DNA from: a virus
Reading direction: 5' to 3' (one strand)
Length of the DNA stretch: 37,231 bases
IMG/VR virus record: IMGVR_UViG_3300046171_000002
Coordinates: 1 to 37,231 of that record
A model generated the notes under the pieces. It made no database searches. It was given only the letters and a program-made list of their open reading frames with translations, and was not told where the DNA came from. Below, piece after piece: positions 1-7,945 of the stretch. Each line of letters starts with the position of its first letter. Position 1 is the first letter of the stretch. The translations under genes were made by a program, and so were the position numbers.

Positions 1-210
1 ACTATAGAAGGACACACTCTTTGGCATTCTCAAGTTCCCCTTAAGTAAACTGTTGTAATCTATTGCGCACCTAAGTCTAACCGTTAGGCTCTTTGGTTGT
101 CCCTTAGTCTAACTGTTGTACACTGGGGAAAACCTTAGTCTAACTGTTGTACTAAGGGGGCTAACGATAAGGGTACGGGGGGCCGCTGGCGTCACTGATG
201 ATTATTGTAG
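1..210. repeat. Direct terminal repeat, left copy
   Basis: These 210 bases are repeated exactly at the far end (37022-37231). This is what is seen when a linear phage genome has direct terminal repeats, or when a circular assembly is written with an overlap. The segment is non-coding and contains the phased repeats described separately. It lies between the leftward early genes and the rightward packaging genes, which suits a terminal or packaging region. The sequence alone does not say whether the physical virion end is here. Confidence 0.9.
39..157 (+). repeat. Four helically phased direct repeats (iteron-like)
   Basis: Four copies of a roughly 20-base unit, best form CCTTAGTCTAACTGTTGTAC, lie at about 39-58, 70-89, 102-121 and 133-152. 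Copies three and four are identical; the first two are degenerate. The shared AAC falls at 48, 79, 111 and 142, giving spacings of 31, 32 and 31 bases, close to three turns of B-DNA. Copy four is flanked by perfect 7-base arms (CCTTAGT at 133-139, ACTAAGG at 151-157) and copy two by 5-base arms. A protein-binding array such as a replication origin, packaging site or transcription control region is inferred; none is proven. The array is repeated in the right terminal copy (37060-37178). Confidence 0.8.
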
Positions 211-355
211 TAGGCACTCCAGTACTCAAAAGTAGAAATTAGAAAACTACAGTAAAATAATAAAAAAGTAAGTATTCACTAACTTATGTAACCTCTTGAA
301 TACACAAGAGAAATTAAAACTTTGACCCAGTCTAAAAAATAACAGTAAAAAGTAC
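211..355. other. AT-rich non-coding leader region
   Basis: Together with 1-210 this makes a 421-base stretch without a supportable gene. It is strongly AT-rich, with repeated ACAGTAAAA at about 250 and 342, and a small perfect inverted repeat at 293-310 (CTCTTG, six-base loop, CAAGAG). The hairpin has no following T-run, so an operator is as likely as a terminator. The region ends in the strong promoter at 356-384. Confidence 0.6.
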
Positions 356-384
356 TTGACAAATGCTTAAAAATATGCTATAAT
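356..384 (+). promoter_or_regulatory. Consensus sigma70-type promoter, rightward block
   Basis: TTGACA at 356-361 and TATAAT at 379-384 are both perfect hexamers separated by exactly 17 bases. TG precedes the -10 by one base (extended -10, TGCTATAAT). The leader ends in AAGGTAAATACATT directly before the ATG at 422. A near-identical promoter and leader recur at 8796-8875. The perfect match implies that host RNA polymerase transcribes the packaging and structural genes. Confidence 0.9.
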
Positions 385-421
385 AAATAGGTATTCTTAG
401 ATAGCTTAAGGTAAATACATT

Positions 422-844
422 ATGGATAATCAAGATGATCCTCCTAAAAGGAAAAGAGGTAGACCTAGGAAAGATGAGGTAGTTAAGAAGACTAGTGGCT
501 CTAGAGGTAAGGTAGGTAGACCTAAAGGGGATGCTTCAATTATCAATGAGTATAAAGCTAGGATGTTAGCTAGTCCTAAGTCTCGTAGAGTACTAGATAG
601 TATATTTGATGCAGCACTTAATGATGACCATAAGAATCAAGCTGCTGCTTGGAAGCTAGTAATGGATCGTATGTTACCCTTAAGCTACTTTGAGAAGGAT
701 AGTGCTGGAGGTAGATCAGCGGTATCCATAACAATCTCAGGTATAGGTGGAGGCGCTGTAGAGACAGATGTTACACCTAACCAAGAACCTCAGATGAGTG
801 ATAACTCATTTATTGAAGGAGACTATACAAACAATGACGTTTAA
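422..844 (+). CDS. Probable terminase small subunit
   Basis: A 140-residue protein that begins with an Arg/Lys-rich segment containing two AT-hook-like GRP motifs (around residues 13-16 and 32-34), followed by a helical acidic middle (residues 50-85) and a Gly- and acid-rich tail. It is the first gene after the strong promoter and lies three genes upstream of the large terminase. Position, size and DNA-binding character suit a small terminase subunit, which recognises the genome end and loads the motor. No motif proves it; a DNA-binding regulator is the alternative. An AAGG ribosome site lies 10 bases before the ATG. Confidence 0.6.
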   Translation: MDNQDDPPKRKRGRPRKDEVVKKTSGSRGKVGRPKGDASIINEYKARMLASPKSRRVLDSIFDAALNDDHKNQAAAWKLVMDRMLPLSYFEKDSAGGRSAVSITISGIGGGAVETDVTPNQEPQMSDNSFIEGDYTNNDV

Positions 845-1187
845 GTACTTCAGTAGAGATGAGTTTGCCTGTAAAGCTACAGGTGAGAATGAAATAGAAG
901 ATGAATTAATCTTTGCTTTAGATGAGCTTAGAGAACACTGTGGCTTCCCTTTTGTAATCACAAGTGGCTATAGATCCCCTGACCATCCTATTGAGTTAGG
1001 TAAAAAACAACCCGGTACACATGCACAAGGTATAGCTGCGGACATAGCTGTATCCTCTGGTCTACAAAGGTACACTATAGTAAAGAATGCTATTAAGTTA
1101 GGCTTTACTGGTATTGGTGTAGCTGGAGGCTTTGTGCATGTAGACATTAGGGCTACTGATACACCTGTAATGTGGACGTATAGTTAG
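834..1187 (+). CDS. M15-family peptidoglycan endopeptidase (endolysin)
   Basis: A 117-residue protein of the Peptidase M15 / VanY type, typically an L-alanyl-D-glutamate or DD-peptidase that cuts peptidoglycan peptides. The zinc-binding pattern is visible: SGYRSPDHP near residues 44-52, H63 and D70 in GTHAQGIAAD, and H102 in GFVHVD. The ATG at 834 is preferred over an upstream in-frame ATG because it has AAGGAG 12 bases ahead and begins the domain directly. It overlaps the previous gene by 11 bases. The likely role is host lysis; there is no signal peptide, so it would need a holin (see 11239-11583). Confidence 0.85.
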   Translation: MTFKYFSRDEFACKATGENEIEDELIFALDELREHCGFPFVITSGYRSPDHPIELGKKQPGTHAQGIAADIAVSSGLQRYTIVKNAIKLGFTGIGVAGGFVHVDIRATDTPVMWTYS

Positions 1188-1330
1188 TGAACACTAACAA
1201 AGAATACCTAAAGACCTTAGCACAACAAGAAGATCTAAACTGGGACGGTGATCCTGATTTAGATGTTGAGTATGAATGTGAGGAAGAAAAAGATTTAGAC
1301 GAGTACGTAGTCAAGTACTTCCATGACTGA
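1187..1330 (+). CDS. Small acidic hypothetical protein
   Basis: A 47-residue reading frame with a GTG start overlapping the endolysin stop codon, running into the start of the large terminase (overlap 8 bases). The product is very acidic, with Asp and Glu clusters in its second half, and it resembles nothing I can name. It is supported by filling the gap exactly between two coupled genes; there is no domain evidence. Confidence 0.5.
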   Translation: MNTNKEYLKTLAQQEDLNWDGDPDLDVEYECEEEKDLDEYVVKYFHD

Positions 1331-2573
1331 ACTAAACATACAACTACTTGATTGGCAGAAGAAGGTCTGGGCTGACAGTACCAGATTTAAGATTGTAGCT
1401 GCTGGTAGACGTACAGGTAAGTCCAGACTAGCAGCATGGATGTTGATTGTAAATGCTCTACAGGCAGACAAAGGCCATGTGTTCTATGTAGCTCCAACAC
1501 AGGGACAGGCCAGAGACATCATGTGGCAAACACTATTGGAGCTGGCGCACCCTGTTGTAACTAACGCACACATAAACAATCTACAGATTAAGCTGGTCAA
1601 CGGTGCAACTATCAGCCTCAAGGGTGCTGACAGGCCAGAGACTATGCGTGGTGTGTCACTAAAGTTCCTAGTGATGGACGAGTACGCTGACATGAAGCCA
1701 GAGGTGTTTGAGCAGATCCTTAGACCTGCCTTGGCTGACCAAAAAGGTGGTGCATTGTTCATTGGTACACCTATGGGTCGTAACCACTTCTATGACCTGT
1801 ACAAGTACGCAGAGCTAGAGAACGATGAGTCCTATCAGGCATGGCACTTTACAAGTTACGACAATGAGCTACTAGACCCAGAGGAGATTGACCTAGCTAA
1901 AAAGTCTATGTCATCCTATGCCTTCCGTCAAGAGTTTATGGCATCCTTTGAAGCTAGAGGCTCAGAGATGTTTAAAGAGGACTGGGTTAAGTTTGGTGAG
2001 ACACCAGAGATAGGTGACTACTACATAAGCATTGACTTAGCTGGCTTTGAGGATGTAAGTAAGAAGAGAACTAAAAACTCTAAGCTGGATGAATCAGCTA
2101 TTGCTGTTGTAAAAGTGAATGAAAATGGATGGCACCTAGAGAACATCATACATGGTCGCTGGGACTTAGCGGAGACAGCTAGGAAGATTTTTGAGGCTGT
2201 ACGGGACTACAGACCCATCAGTGTAGGTATTGAAAGAGGTATCTCCAAACAAGCTGTTATGTCTCCCCTAATGGACTTGATGAAGCAACGTGGTAGATTT
2301 TTTGTTGTAGAAGAGCTAACTCACGGCAACAAGAAGAAGACAGATAGAATCATGTGGGCCTTACAGGGTAGATTTGAGAATGGTCAGATTACCTTGGGCA
2401 AGGGTGAATGGAACAGTAGATTCTTAGACCAGTTATTTCAGTTTCCAGATGTACTAACACACGATGACCTTGTGGATGCCTTTGCGTACACAGACCAACT
2501 GGCTAAAGTAGCCTACTCATATGACTTTGAGATTGATGATCTTGAAGTATTAGACGTTGTAACAGGATATTAA
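1323..2573 (+). CDS. terL: Terminase large subunit (packaging ATPase and nuclease)
   Basis: A 416-residue terminase. The N-terminal ATPase shows Walker A AAGRRTGKS (residues 26-34), and Walker B LVMDE with D119 and catalytic E120. The C-terminal RNase H-like nuclease shows an acidic residue in YISIDLAG (D238), GIERG in the middle, and HDDLVDAF near residue 380. Length is typical for podovirus and lambdoid large terminases. It drives genome packaging through the portal encoded at 3026. It overlaps the small upstream gene and is followed after one base by the next ATG, so it sits in a tight operon. Confidence 0.95.
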   Translation: MTELNIQLLDWQKKVWADSTRFKIVAAGRRTGKSRLAAWMLIVNALQADKGHVFYVAPTQGQARDIMWQTLLELAHPVVTNAHINNLQIKLVNGATISLKGADRPETMRGVSLKFLVMDEYADMKPEVFEQILRPALADQKGGALFIGTPMGRNHFYDLYKYAELENDESYQAWHFTSYDNELLDPEEIDLAKKSMSSYAFRQEFMASFEARGSEMFKEDWVKFGETPEIGDYYISIDLAGFEDVSKKRTKNSKLDESAIAVVKVNENGWHLENIIHGRWDLAETARKIFEAVRDYRPISVGIERGISKQAVMSPLMDLMKQRGRFFVVEELTHGNKKKTDRIMWALQGRFENGQITLGKGEWNSRFLDQLFQFPDVLTHDDLVDAFAYTDQLAKVAYSYDFEIDDLEVLDVVTGY

Positions 2574-2574
2574 C

Positions 2575-2763
2575 ATGCCCACTAAAGCTAAACCTAAGTC
2601 AAAAGTCAATGAAGCCGGTAACTACACCAAGCCCACTATGCGTAAGAACTTATTTAATAAAATCAAAGCAGGTACAAAAGGTGGCAAAGCTGGACAATGG
2701 TCAGCGAGAAAAGCCCAGATGTTGGCAAAGGAATACAAAGCCAAGGGTGGAGGATACAAATAA
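2575..2763 (+). CDS. Small basic Gly/Lys-rich protein
   Basis: A 62-residue, strongly basic protein whose C-terminal half (KAGTKGGKAGQWSARKAQML and following) resembles a short conserved protein that I recall from marine phage genomes, function unknown. It starts one base after the terminase stop and overlaps the next ATG by one base. It could bind DNA or be a minor virion component; that is inference from charge and location only. Confidence 0.7.
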   Translation: MPTKAKPKSKVNEAGNYTKPTMRKNLFNKIKAGTKGGKAGQWSARKAQMLAKEYKAKGGGYK

Positions 2764-3020
2764 TGGCTCTAGCTAAGTCACAGAAGTCCTTAAAGAAGTG
2801 GACTAAGCAGAAGTGGCGTACAAAATCAGGCAAGCCTAGTACTCAAGGCTCTAAAGCTACTGGAGAACGCTACTTACCGGAAAAAGCAATCAAGTCTTTG
2901 TCCAGTAAAGAGTACGCAGCTACCACCAAGAAAAAAAGACAAGACACTAAGACTGGCAAACAACATTCAGCACAGCCTAAGAAGATAGCAAAGAAAACTA
3001 AACGCTCACGCTCAAGGTAA
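2763..3020 (+). CDS. Small basic protein, DUF5872-like
   Basis: Starting at the ATG at 2763 that overlaps the previous stop, this gives an 85-residue Lys/Arg-rich protein. Its core (KKWTKQKWRTKSGKPSTQGS, then TGERYLP) resembles the DUF5872 family, from memory, which has no assigned function. A longer in-frame extension upstream lies inside the preceding gene and is not needed. The protein ends in a basic KKTKRSRSR-like tail that could contact nucleic acid. Confidence 0.75.
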   Translation: MALAKSQKSLKKWTKQKWRTKSGKPSTQGSKATGERYLPEKAIKSLSSKEYAATTKKKRQDTKTGKQHSAQPKKIAKKTKRSRSR

Positions 3021-3025
3021 AAATT

Positions 3026-5065
3026 ATGGATTATGGTGACAATGACGTTTTGTCAAGTGACGAACACCTAGAAAACTGGGTAATGGCTAAGTGTGACTCA
3101 TGGCGAGATCACTATGAGTCTAATTATTCAGAAAGATTTGAAGAGTTTTACCGTTTATGGCGGGGTATCTGGGCAGCAGAGGACATGGAACGCAAAAGTG
3201 AGCGTTCACGTATCATCTCACCTGCATTACAGCAGGCTGTAGAGTCCAGTGTAGCAGAAATTGAGGAAGCAACCTTTGGTCGTGGTAGTTATTTTGACAT
3301 TACCGACGATATGGGTGACGCAGAGGCTCAAGATGTCGTTTATTTGCGACAAAAGTTGCATGAGGACTTTGAGAAGACACAGATACGCAAGCAAGTAGGT
3401 GAATGTTTAATCAACAGTGCTGTGTTTGGTACTGGTGTAGCTGAAGTAGTGCTAGAGGAAGTCAAAGAGATGGCTCCTGCTACACAGCCCATCATGGACG
3501 GACAGCTACAGGCAGTAGGTGTTAACGTCACAGACCGTACAGTGGTTAAGCTACGCCCTGTGATGCCTCAGAACTTTCTAATTGACCCAGTAGCTACGTC
3601 CATTGAGGACGCTATAGGCGTTGCTGTAGATGAGTTTGTGCCACGACATAAGGTACAACAGCTACAGGAAGAAGGTGTCTACAGGAGCGTGTACGTAGGT
3701 CAGGCGGCTAGTGACTACGACCTAGAGCCAGACCAAGACCTAACGAGCTTTGACGAAGACAAGGTACGGCTAACTAAATACTACGGCCTTGTGCCTCGCT
3801 ACTTGCTAGAGATTGGCGAGAAAGAAGCACTGCTTGATGAAGACGAAGACATTGCTGATATTGAAGTAGAGGAACCAGAGGCAGATGAACAGGATGACAG
3901 CTATTACGTCGAAGCTATTGTGGTTGTGGCTAATGGAGGCATCCTACTAAAAGCAGAAGCTAACCCATACATGATGCAGGATCGTCCTGTAGTAGCATTC
4001 CCTTGGGATGTAGTTCCCGGTAGGTTCTGGGGCCGTGGTGTATGTGAGAAGGGCTACAACAGCCAAAAGGCGCTTGATACAGAGCTACGTGCCCGTATTG
4101 ATGCCCTAGCACTAACCGTACACCCAATGATGGCTATGGACGCTACAAGGCTCCCTAGAGGATCTAGGCCAGAGGTACGCCCCGGTAAGATCATCTTGAC
4201 CAATGGCGACCCTAAGTCTGTCTTAAATCCATTTAACTTTGGTCAGGTTAGTCAGATTACATTTGCACAGGCAGCAGAACTACAGAAGATGGTTCAGATG
4301 TCTACAGGCGCTATTGACTCCGCTGGTATCCCCGGTAGTATCAACGGTGACGCTACGGCTGCTGGTATCAGCATGTCCCTTGGTGCAATCATTAAGCGTC
4401 ATAAGCGTACCCTGATTAACTTCCAGCAGTCATTCTTAATTCCATTTGTCAAGAAGGCTGCTTGTCGTTACATGCAGTTTGATCCAGAGAACTACCCTGT
4501 CAAGGACTACAAGTTTAACACTACGTCTACTCTAGGTATCATTGCCCGTGAGTATGAAGTAACGCAACTTGTGCAACTACTGCAAACCATGCCAGCAGAG
4601 TCTCCACTGTACAACACGTTAATCCAGTCAATCATTGACAACATGAACCTGTCTAACCGTGAAGAACTAATGGCTAAGTTGGCTCAGGCAGAGCAAGCAT
4701 CACAGCCTACACCTGAACAGCAGCAGATGCAACAAGCGGCTGCACAGGCACAGATGGCCTTCCAGCAGTCACAAACAGCAGCACTCAACGGTCAGGCACA
4801 GGAGTCTAGTGCTAGAGCGCAGAAGATTGCTACGGAAACTCAGTTGCTGCCTGATGAGCTTGAGATTGATAAGATTAAAGCTGCCACTAACAATCTGAAG
4901 GCAGGCACTGCTGACGATAAAGAGTTTGAGCGTAGGCTGAAGATTGCAGACATAGCTTTGAAAGAGAAGGATATAGACTTAAAAGAGAAAACACTAAAAA
5001 CCCAAGGTAAGCAACAAGAGCAGAGTGCTCAAGCAGAGCAGCAGCTTCTTAACAGACTATCTTAA
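3026..5065 (+). CDS. Portal (head-tail connector) protein
   Basis: A 679-residue protein between terminase and structural genes, the usual place for a portal. It has the podovirus portal look: an N-terminal helical region ending in an SRIISPALQQAVESSVAEIE-like stretch, a central part with RPVVAFPWDVVPGRFWGRGV (about residues 320-340), then SMSLGAIIKRHKR, and a Gln/Ala-rich coiled C-terminal tail from about residue 555. The ring would form the unique head vertex through which terminase pumps DNA. It overlaps the next start codon by one base. Confidence 0.85.
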   Translation: MDYGDNDVLSSDEHLENWVMAKCDSWRDHYESNYSERFEEFYRLWRGIWAAEDMERKSERSRIISPALQQAVESSVAEIEEATFGRGSYFDITDDMGDAEAQDVVYLRQKLHEDFEKTQIRKQVGECLINSAVFGTGVAEVVLEEVKEMAPATQPIMDGQLQAVGVNVTDRTVVKLRPVMPQNFLIDPVATSIEDAIGVAVDEFVPRHKVQQLQEEGVYRSVYVGQAASDYDLEPDQDLTSFDEDKVRLTKYYGLVPRYLLEIGEKEALLDEDEDIADIEVEEPEADEQDDSYYVEAIVVVANGGILLKAEANPYMMQDRPVVAFPWDVVPGRFWGRGVCEKGYNSQKALDTELRARIDALALTVHPMMAMDATRLPRGSRPEVRPGKIILTNGDPKSVLNPFNFGQVSQITFAQAAELQKMVQMSTGAIDSAGIPGSINGDATAAGISMSLGAIIKRHKRTLINFQQSFLIPFVKKAACRYMQFDPENYPVKDYKFNTTSTLGIIAREYEVTQLVQLLQTMPAESPLYNTLIQSIIDNMNLSNREELMAKLAQAEQASQPTPEQQQMQQAAAQAQMAFQQSQTAALNGQAQESSARAQKIATETQLLPDELEIDKIKAATNNLKAGTADDKEFERRLKIADIALKEKDIDLKEKTLKTQGKQQEQSAQAEQQLLNRLS

Positions 5066-6081
5066 TGATTAATCCTGATCTAAAGCTAGCAGCGGTCTAT
5101 GACTCCTTAGAGTCTAAGATCAACGCTGTAACAAAGCAAATTGGCCCTAAAGGAGACACAGGCGCTCAAGGGCCACAGGGGCCGCAGGGGCCACAAGGTA
5201 TCCCCGGTAAGGACGGTGTTCCCGGTAGGGACGGTAAGGACGGCAAGGACGGTACAGACGGTAAGGACGGTGAAGCTGGCCCTGAAGGTTTAGGCATATC
5301 CTCCGTAGAGCTAGACATAGATGGTCATTTAGTATGCACCATGACGGATGGCTCTACTATTGATGCAGGCTCATTAGACGAGCTAGGCGCAGCTAGTGGA
5401 ACTAAAGGTAGTTCAGTTGTCTACTCTAGTGGTGGTGGACGAGGCGAACAAGGCGAGACAGGGCCACAGGGGCCACAGGGCGAGACTGGCGCTCAAGGCC
5501 CACAAGGAATCCAAGGAGCCACCGGCCCCGCTGGCGCTACCGGAGCCACCGGCCCCCAAGGGCCAGCAGGAAATGACGGCGCACAAGGGCCACAAGGTAT
5601 ACAGGGAGCCACCGGCCCACAGGGGCCAGCCGGAGCAGACGGACAGGACGGACAGGACGGTGCCACGGGTGCTCAAGGCCCCCAAGGAATTCAAGGCCCA
5701 CAAGGGCCAGCAGGGCCAGCCGGATCTGGTTCTGGCTCTACTTCCAGTACATTGACAATATTTGGTAGAGCTTTAAACAGTGTCATAAGTGCTGTGTTTA
5801 ACAGAGCAGGGACATCAGTATTAAACTCAGCTTCTTCTTTAACTTTAGTTGCCGTAAGTAGAACAGCAACTACTGCAATAACACAGATACTAAATCGTTC
5901 AGGTTCATCAGTTATTGATCCTTCAGAACTAACAACTGTGACAGCTAGGTCTGGAGATGTTACACTACAAAACGCTGACTTGTTTGTACTACAAAGTAGG
6001 TCTAGTAACTTAACGCTAAAAGCAACAGGAACATTCTTTGTTGTTGCAGGTAGAACACAGAATCATTTAGTAGGAATATAG
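5065..6081 (+). CDS. Collagen-like structural (tail fibre) protein
   Basis: A 338-residue protein with two blocks of Gly-X-Y repeats (about residues 28-75 and 126-220), dominated by GPQGPQG, GATGPAG and GKDGKDG triplets, separated by a short globular segment, and ending in a Ser/Thr/Val-rich domain of about 110 residues likely to form beta structure. Collagen-like triplets in phages form trimeric rods of fibres and tail appendages. It follows portal directly, and two probable tail proteins follow. An attachment or fibre role is inferred. The nucleotide repeats are GC-rich compared with their surroundings. Confidence 0.8.
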   Translation: MINPDLKLAAVYDSLESKINAVTKQIGPKGDTGAQGPQGPQGPQGIPGKDGVPGRDGKDGKDGTDGKDGEAGPEGLGISSVELDIDGHLVCTMTDGSTIDAGSLDELGAASGTKGSSVVYSSGGGRGEQGETGPQGPQGETGAQGPQGIQGATGPAGATGATGPQGPAGNDGAQGPQGIQGATGPQGPAGADGQDGQDGATGAQGPQGIQGPQGPAGPAGSGSGSTSSTLTIFGRALNSVISAVFNRAGTSVLNSASSLTLVAVSRTATTAITQILNRSGSSVIDPSELTTVTARSGDVTLQNADLFVLQSRSSNLTLKATGTFFVVAGRTQNHLVGI

Positions 6082-6083
6082 TA

Positions 6084-6755
6084 ATGGCTAATAGATTTCC
6101 GTTAACTCTTGATGGAACAACAATTAAAGAACTGCCTTCCGGTGATAACTTAGACCTTACTGGTTCAAGTATTAGTATTAGTGGATCTCAAGGCACAGAC
6201 GGGCAGGTACTTACCTCAACTGGCTCTGGCATAGCATGGGAAGACGCAGCTTCTGGTGGAGGTGGAAGTAGTATATGGAATGTAATTAGCTCTCAAACAG
6301 TAACTAGCTCTGTTACTAGCGTTACTTTTTCAAATTGTTTTACCTCTACCTATGATGCCTATGAGCTTCATTTGACTGGCGTTCTTGGTAACGGTTTCAA
6401 TCAAATCAAATATCTTAACGGCTCCACAGAGTTGAGCACTTACGAGCAGCTTCTTGTAAGATTTATTGGATCATCTTCACCTAGTCATTATTTTGACACA
6501 GGCTTTAATTATATATACGCCTACGGAAACAGCGGTAGATCATTAAATGCAAGATACAAAATTAATCAACCGCTTGATGCAACATATAACTCTGTAATTG
6601 GCGAGATGCATACGACTTCTTCAGGTTCAAACTTAATGTATGTGACGGCTGTTGCTAGAAATACAACAGGCACCGCAGGTAATGGTTTAATTATTAAAGG
6701 CGGAAACAATATAACAGCAGGAACCTTTACCCTTTACGGACTATCAACTTCATAG
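6084..6755 (+). CDS. Tail-tip or fibre protein, paralogue A
   Basis: A 223-residue protein that shares three blocks with the next gene: the N-terminus MANRFPL with KELPSGDNLDLTG, a middle GTDGQVLTSTGSGIAWEDA segment followed by a Gly-rich linker and WNVIS, and the C-terminus FTLYGLSTS. The GTDGQVLTSTG motif is common in phage fibre and tail-associated proteins. The region between the shared ends is divergent and would be the variable face. No enzyme motif is seen. Confidence 0.7.
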   Translation: MANRFPLTLDGTTIKELPSGDNLDLTGSSISISGSQGTDGQVLTSTGSGIAWEDAASGGGGSSIWNVISSQTVTSSVTSVTFSNCFTSTYDAYELHLTGVLGNGFNQIKYLNGSTELSTYEQLLVRFIGSSSPSHYFDTGFNYIYAYGNSGRSLNARYKINQPLDATYNSVIGEMHTTSSGSNLMYVTAVARNTTGTAGNGLIIKGGNNITAGTFTLYGLSTS

Positions 6756-6767
6756 GATCACAAAACA

Positions 6768-7523
6768 ATGGCTAACAGATTTCCCTTAATTGTTGACAGT
6801 TCAGGCGTTGCTGCACTTAAAGAACTACCTTCTGGAGACAATCTTGATTTAACTGGCAATGGCATCGTAGGTGCTGGCACTGTTGCTCTAACAAACTTAA
6901 CCGTTGGTGGGTCTCAAGGTACTGATGGGCAAGTGCTGACTAGCACAGGCTCAGGTATTGCGTGGGAGGATGCTGCTTCTGGTGGAGGCGGTGGTGGTGC
7001 ATGGAATGTGATCTCTACCACAACGGTCAGTAGCAATGTGTCAAGCGTGTCTCTGACTCTTAGCGGATACGATAACTACGCGATTTTGTTCACGGGTATT
7101 ACTTACCAAGGAAGCTCTAGCTACGATTTCAATAAGTGGGATTTCTCAACAGATAGCGGCTCTAGTTTCCTTTCTTCAGGTATTCATCAGTCAGAGACAC
7201 GCAAAGGATCTTGGATCTCTGGCGGCTACCCAGATACCACAGGCAGGTCAAACGTATCGTATGTAGAAATTGGCGAGATTTATGGCAACGGTCAAAACCA
7301 CGACGGAATCATGTATTTATTCAACAACGTAGCTGGCACCAATTACAAAGTCGGTCGATACGAGGCAGCAATGTATGGCAGTTCTGGTGTTATGCAAGAG
7401 CATGGTGCTTTTCAGGTCGGAACCACGTCAGTAATTACAACAATTAGATACCGGTCTCATGGCAACAACAATATTGGCATTAATGGAGGCAAATTTACCC
7501 TTTACGGATTATCAACCTCATAG
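6768..7523 (+). CDS. Tail-tip or fibre protein, paralogue B
   Basis: A 251-residue paralogue of the preceding gene, with the same MANRFPL start, the same GTDGQVLTSTGSGIAWEDA block, a longer Gly linker, and the same FTLYGLSTS end. An extra segment with GAGTVALTNLTVGG appears near residue 37. The C-terminal 150 residues differ almost completely from paralogue A apart from the last nine. Tandem duplication followed by divergence of the exposed domain is inferred. Confidence 0.7.
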   Translation: MANRFPLIVDSSGVAALKELPSGDNLDLTGNGIVGAGTVALTNLTVGGSQGTDGQVLTSTGSGIAWEDAASGGGGGGAWNVISTTTVSSNVSSVSLTLSGYDNYAILFTGITYQGSSSYDFNKWDFSTDSGSSFLSSGIHQSETRKGSWISGGYPDTTGRSNVSYVEIGEIYGNGQNHDGIMYLFNNVAGTNYKVGRYEAAMYGSSGVMQEHGAFQVGTTSVITTIRYRSHGNNNIGINGGKFTLYGLSTS

Positions 7524-7532
7524 GAGAACAAA

Positions 7533-7775
7533 ATGAGCACAGGCATTTTCAAATTGGTCGATGGCGAAACCATCGAACTGACGGAAGAAGAAAACAATCA
7601 ACGCATCGCTGATGGCGAGGCATCACTAGCTGAGTACGAGGCTGGCGCATGGCTGCGTGGTCGCCAAGAAGAATACGGAGCTTTGACTGACCAGCTTGAC
7701 GAAATGTTCCATGACTTCGACGCATGGAAAGCTCGCATCCAAGCAGTTAAAAACAAATACCCTAAACCTGAGTAG
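7533..7775 (+). CDS. Small protein, tail-fibre-assembly-like C-terminus
   Basis: An 80-residue acidic protein preceded by AGGAG. Its second half (REEY..LTDQLDEMFHDFDAW then IQAVKNKYPKP) resembles the short conserved ends of small proteins encoded after tail fibre genes in many phages. A chaperone or accessory role for the fibre proteins just upstream is plausible but not shown. Confidence 0.65.
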   Translation: MSTGIFKLVDGETIELTEEENNQRIADGEASLAEYEAGAWLRGRQEEYGALTDQLDEMFHDFDAWKARIQAVKNKYPKPE

Positions 7776-7789
7776 TAAGAGGATAATCT

Positions 7790-7945
7790 ATGGTTGTAAC
7801 ACGTACAGAGCTAACTCAAATAGTAGATCAAGTTAACAAGAAGTTTGAAGAACTAGAAGCTAAGATTAAAGAGTTAGAGGAACTAAATGCTAAGAATTCA
7901 GCACCATCTCGAAAAGTTACAAAACAAACACAGAAGGCTGCGTAA
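7790..7945 (+). CDS. Small coiled-coil protein
   Basis: A 51-residue reading frame with ATG at 7790 and AGAGG about seven bases ahead. Residues 10-35 form a clear heptad-type Lys/Glu/Leu coiled coil (VNKKFEELEAKIKELEEL), followed by a basic tail. The stop overlaps the next start codon (TAATG). Function unknown. Confidence 0.6.
   Translation: MVVTRTELTQIVDQVNKKFEELEAKIKELEELNAKNSAPSRKVTKQTQKAA

Noticed and set aside
39-157. CRISPR array
   Set aside because: Repeats are degenerate, only four, with about 11-base spacers and no cas genes; helical phasing fits a binding array.
1071-1085. Another ACTATAG-type sequence as a phage promoter
   Set aside because: It is inside the endolysin gene and lacks the GAAGG continuation; such short matches occur elsewhere by chance.
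5396-5755. 119-residue plus-strand and 96-residue minus-strand frames in the collagen-like gene
   Set aside because: Repetitive triplet DNA keeps all frames open; the products are low-complexity shadows.
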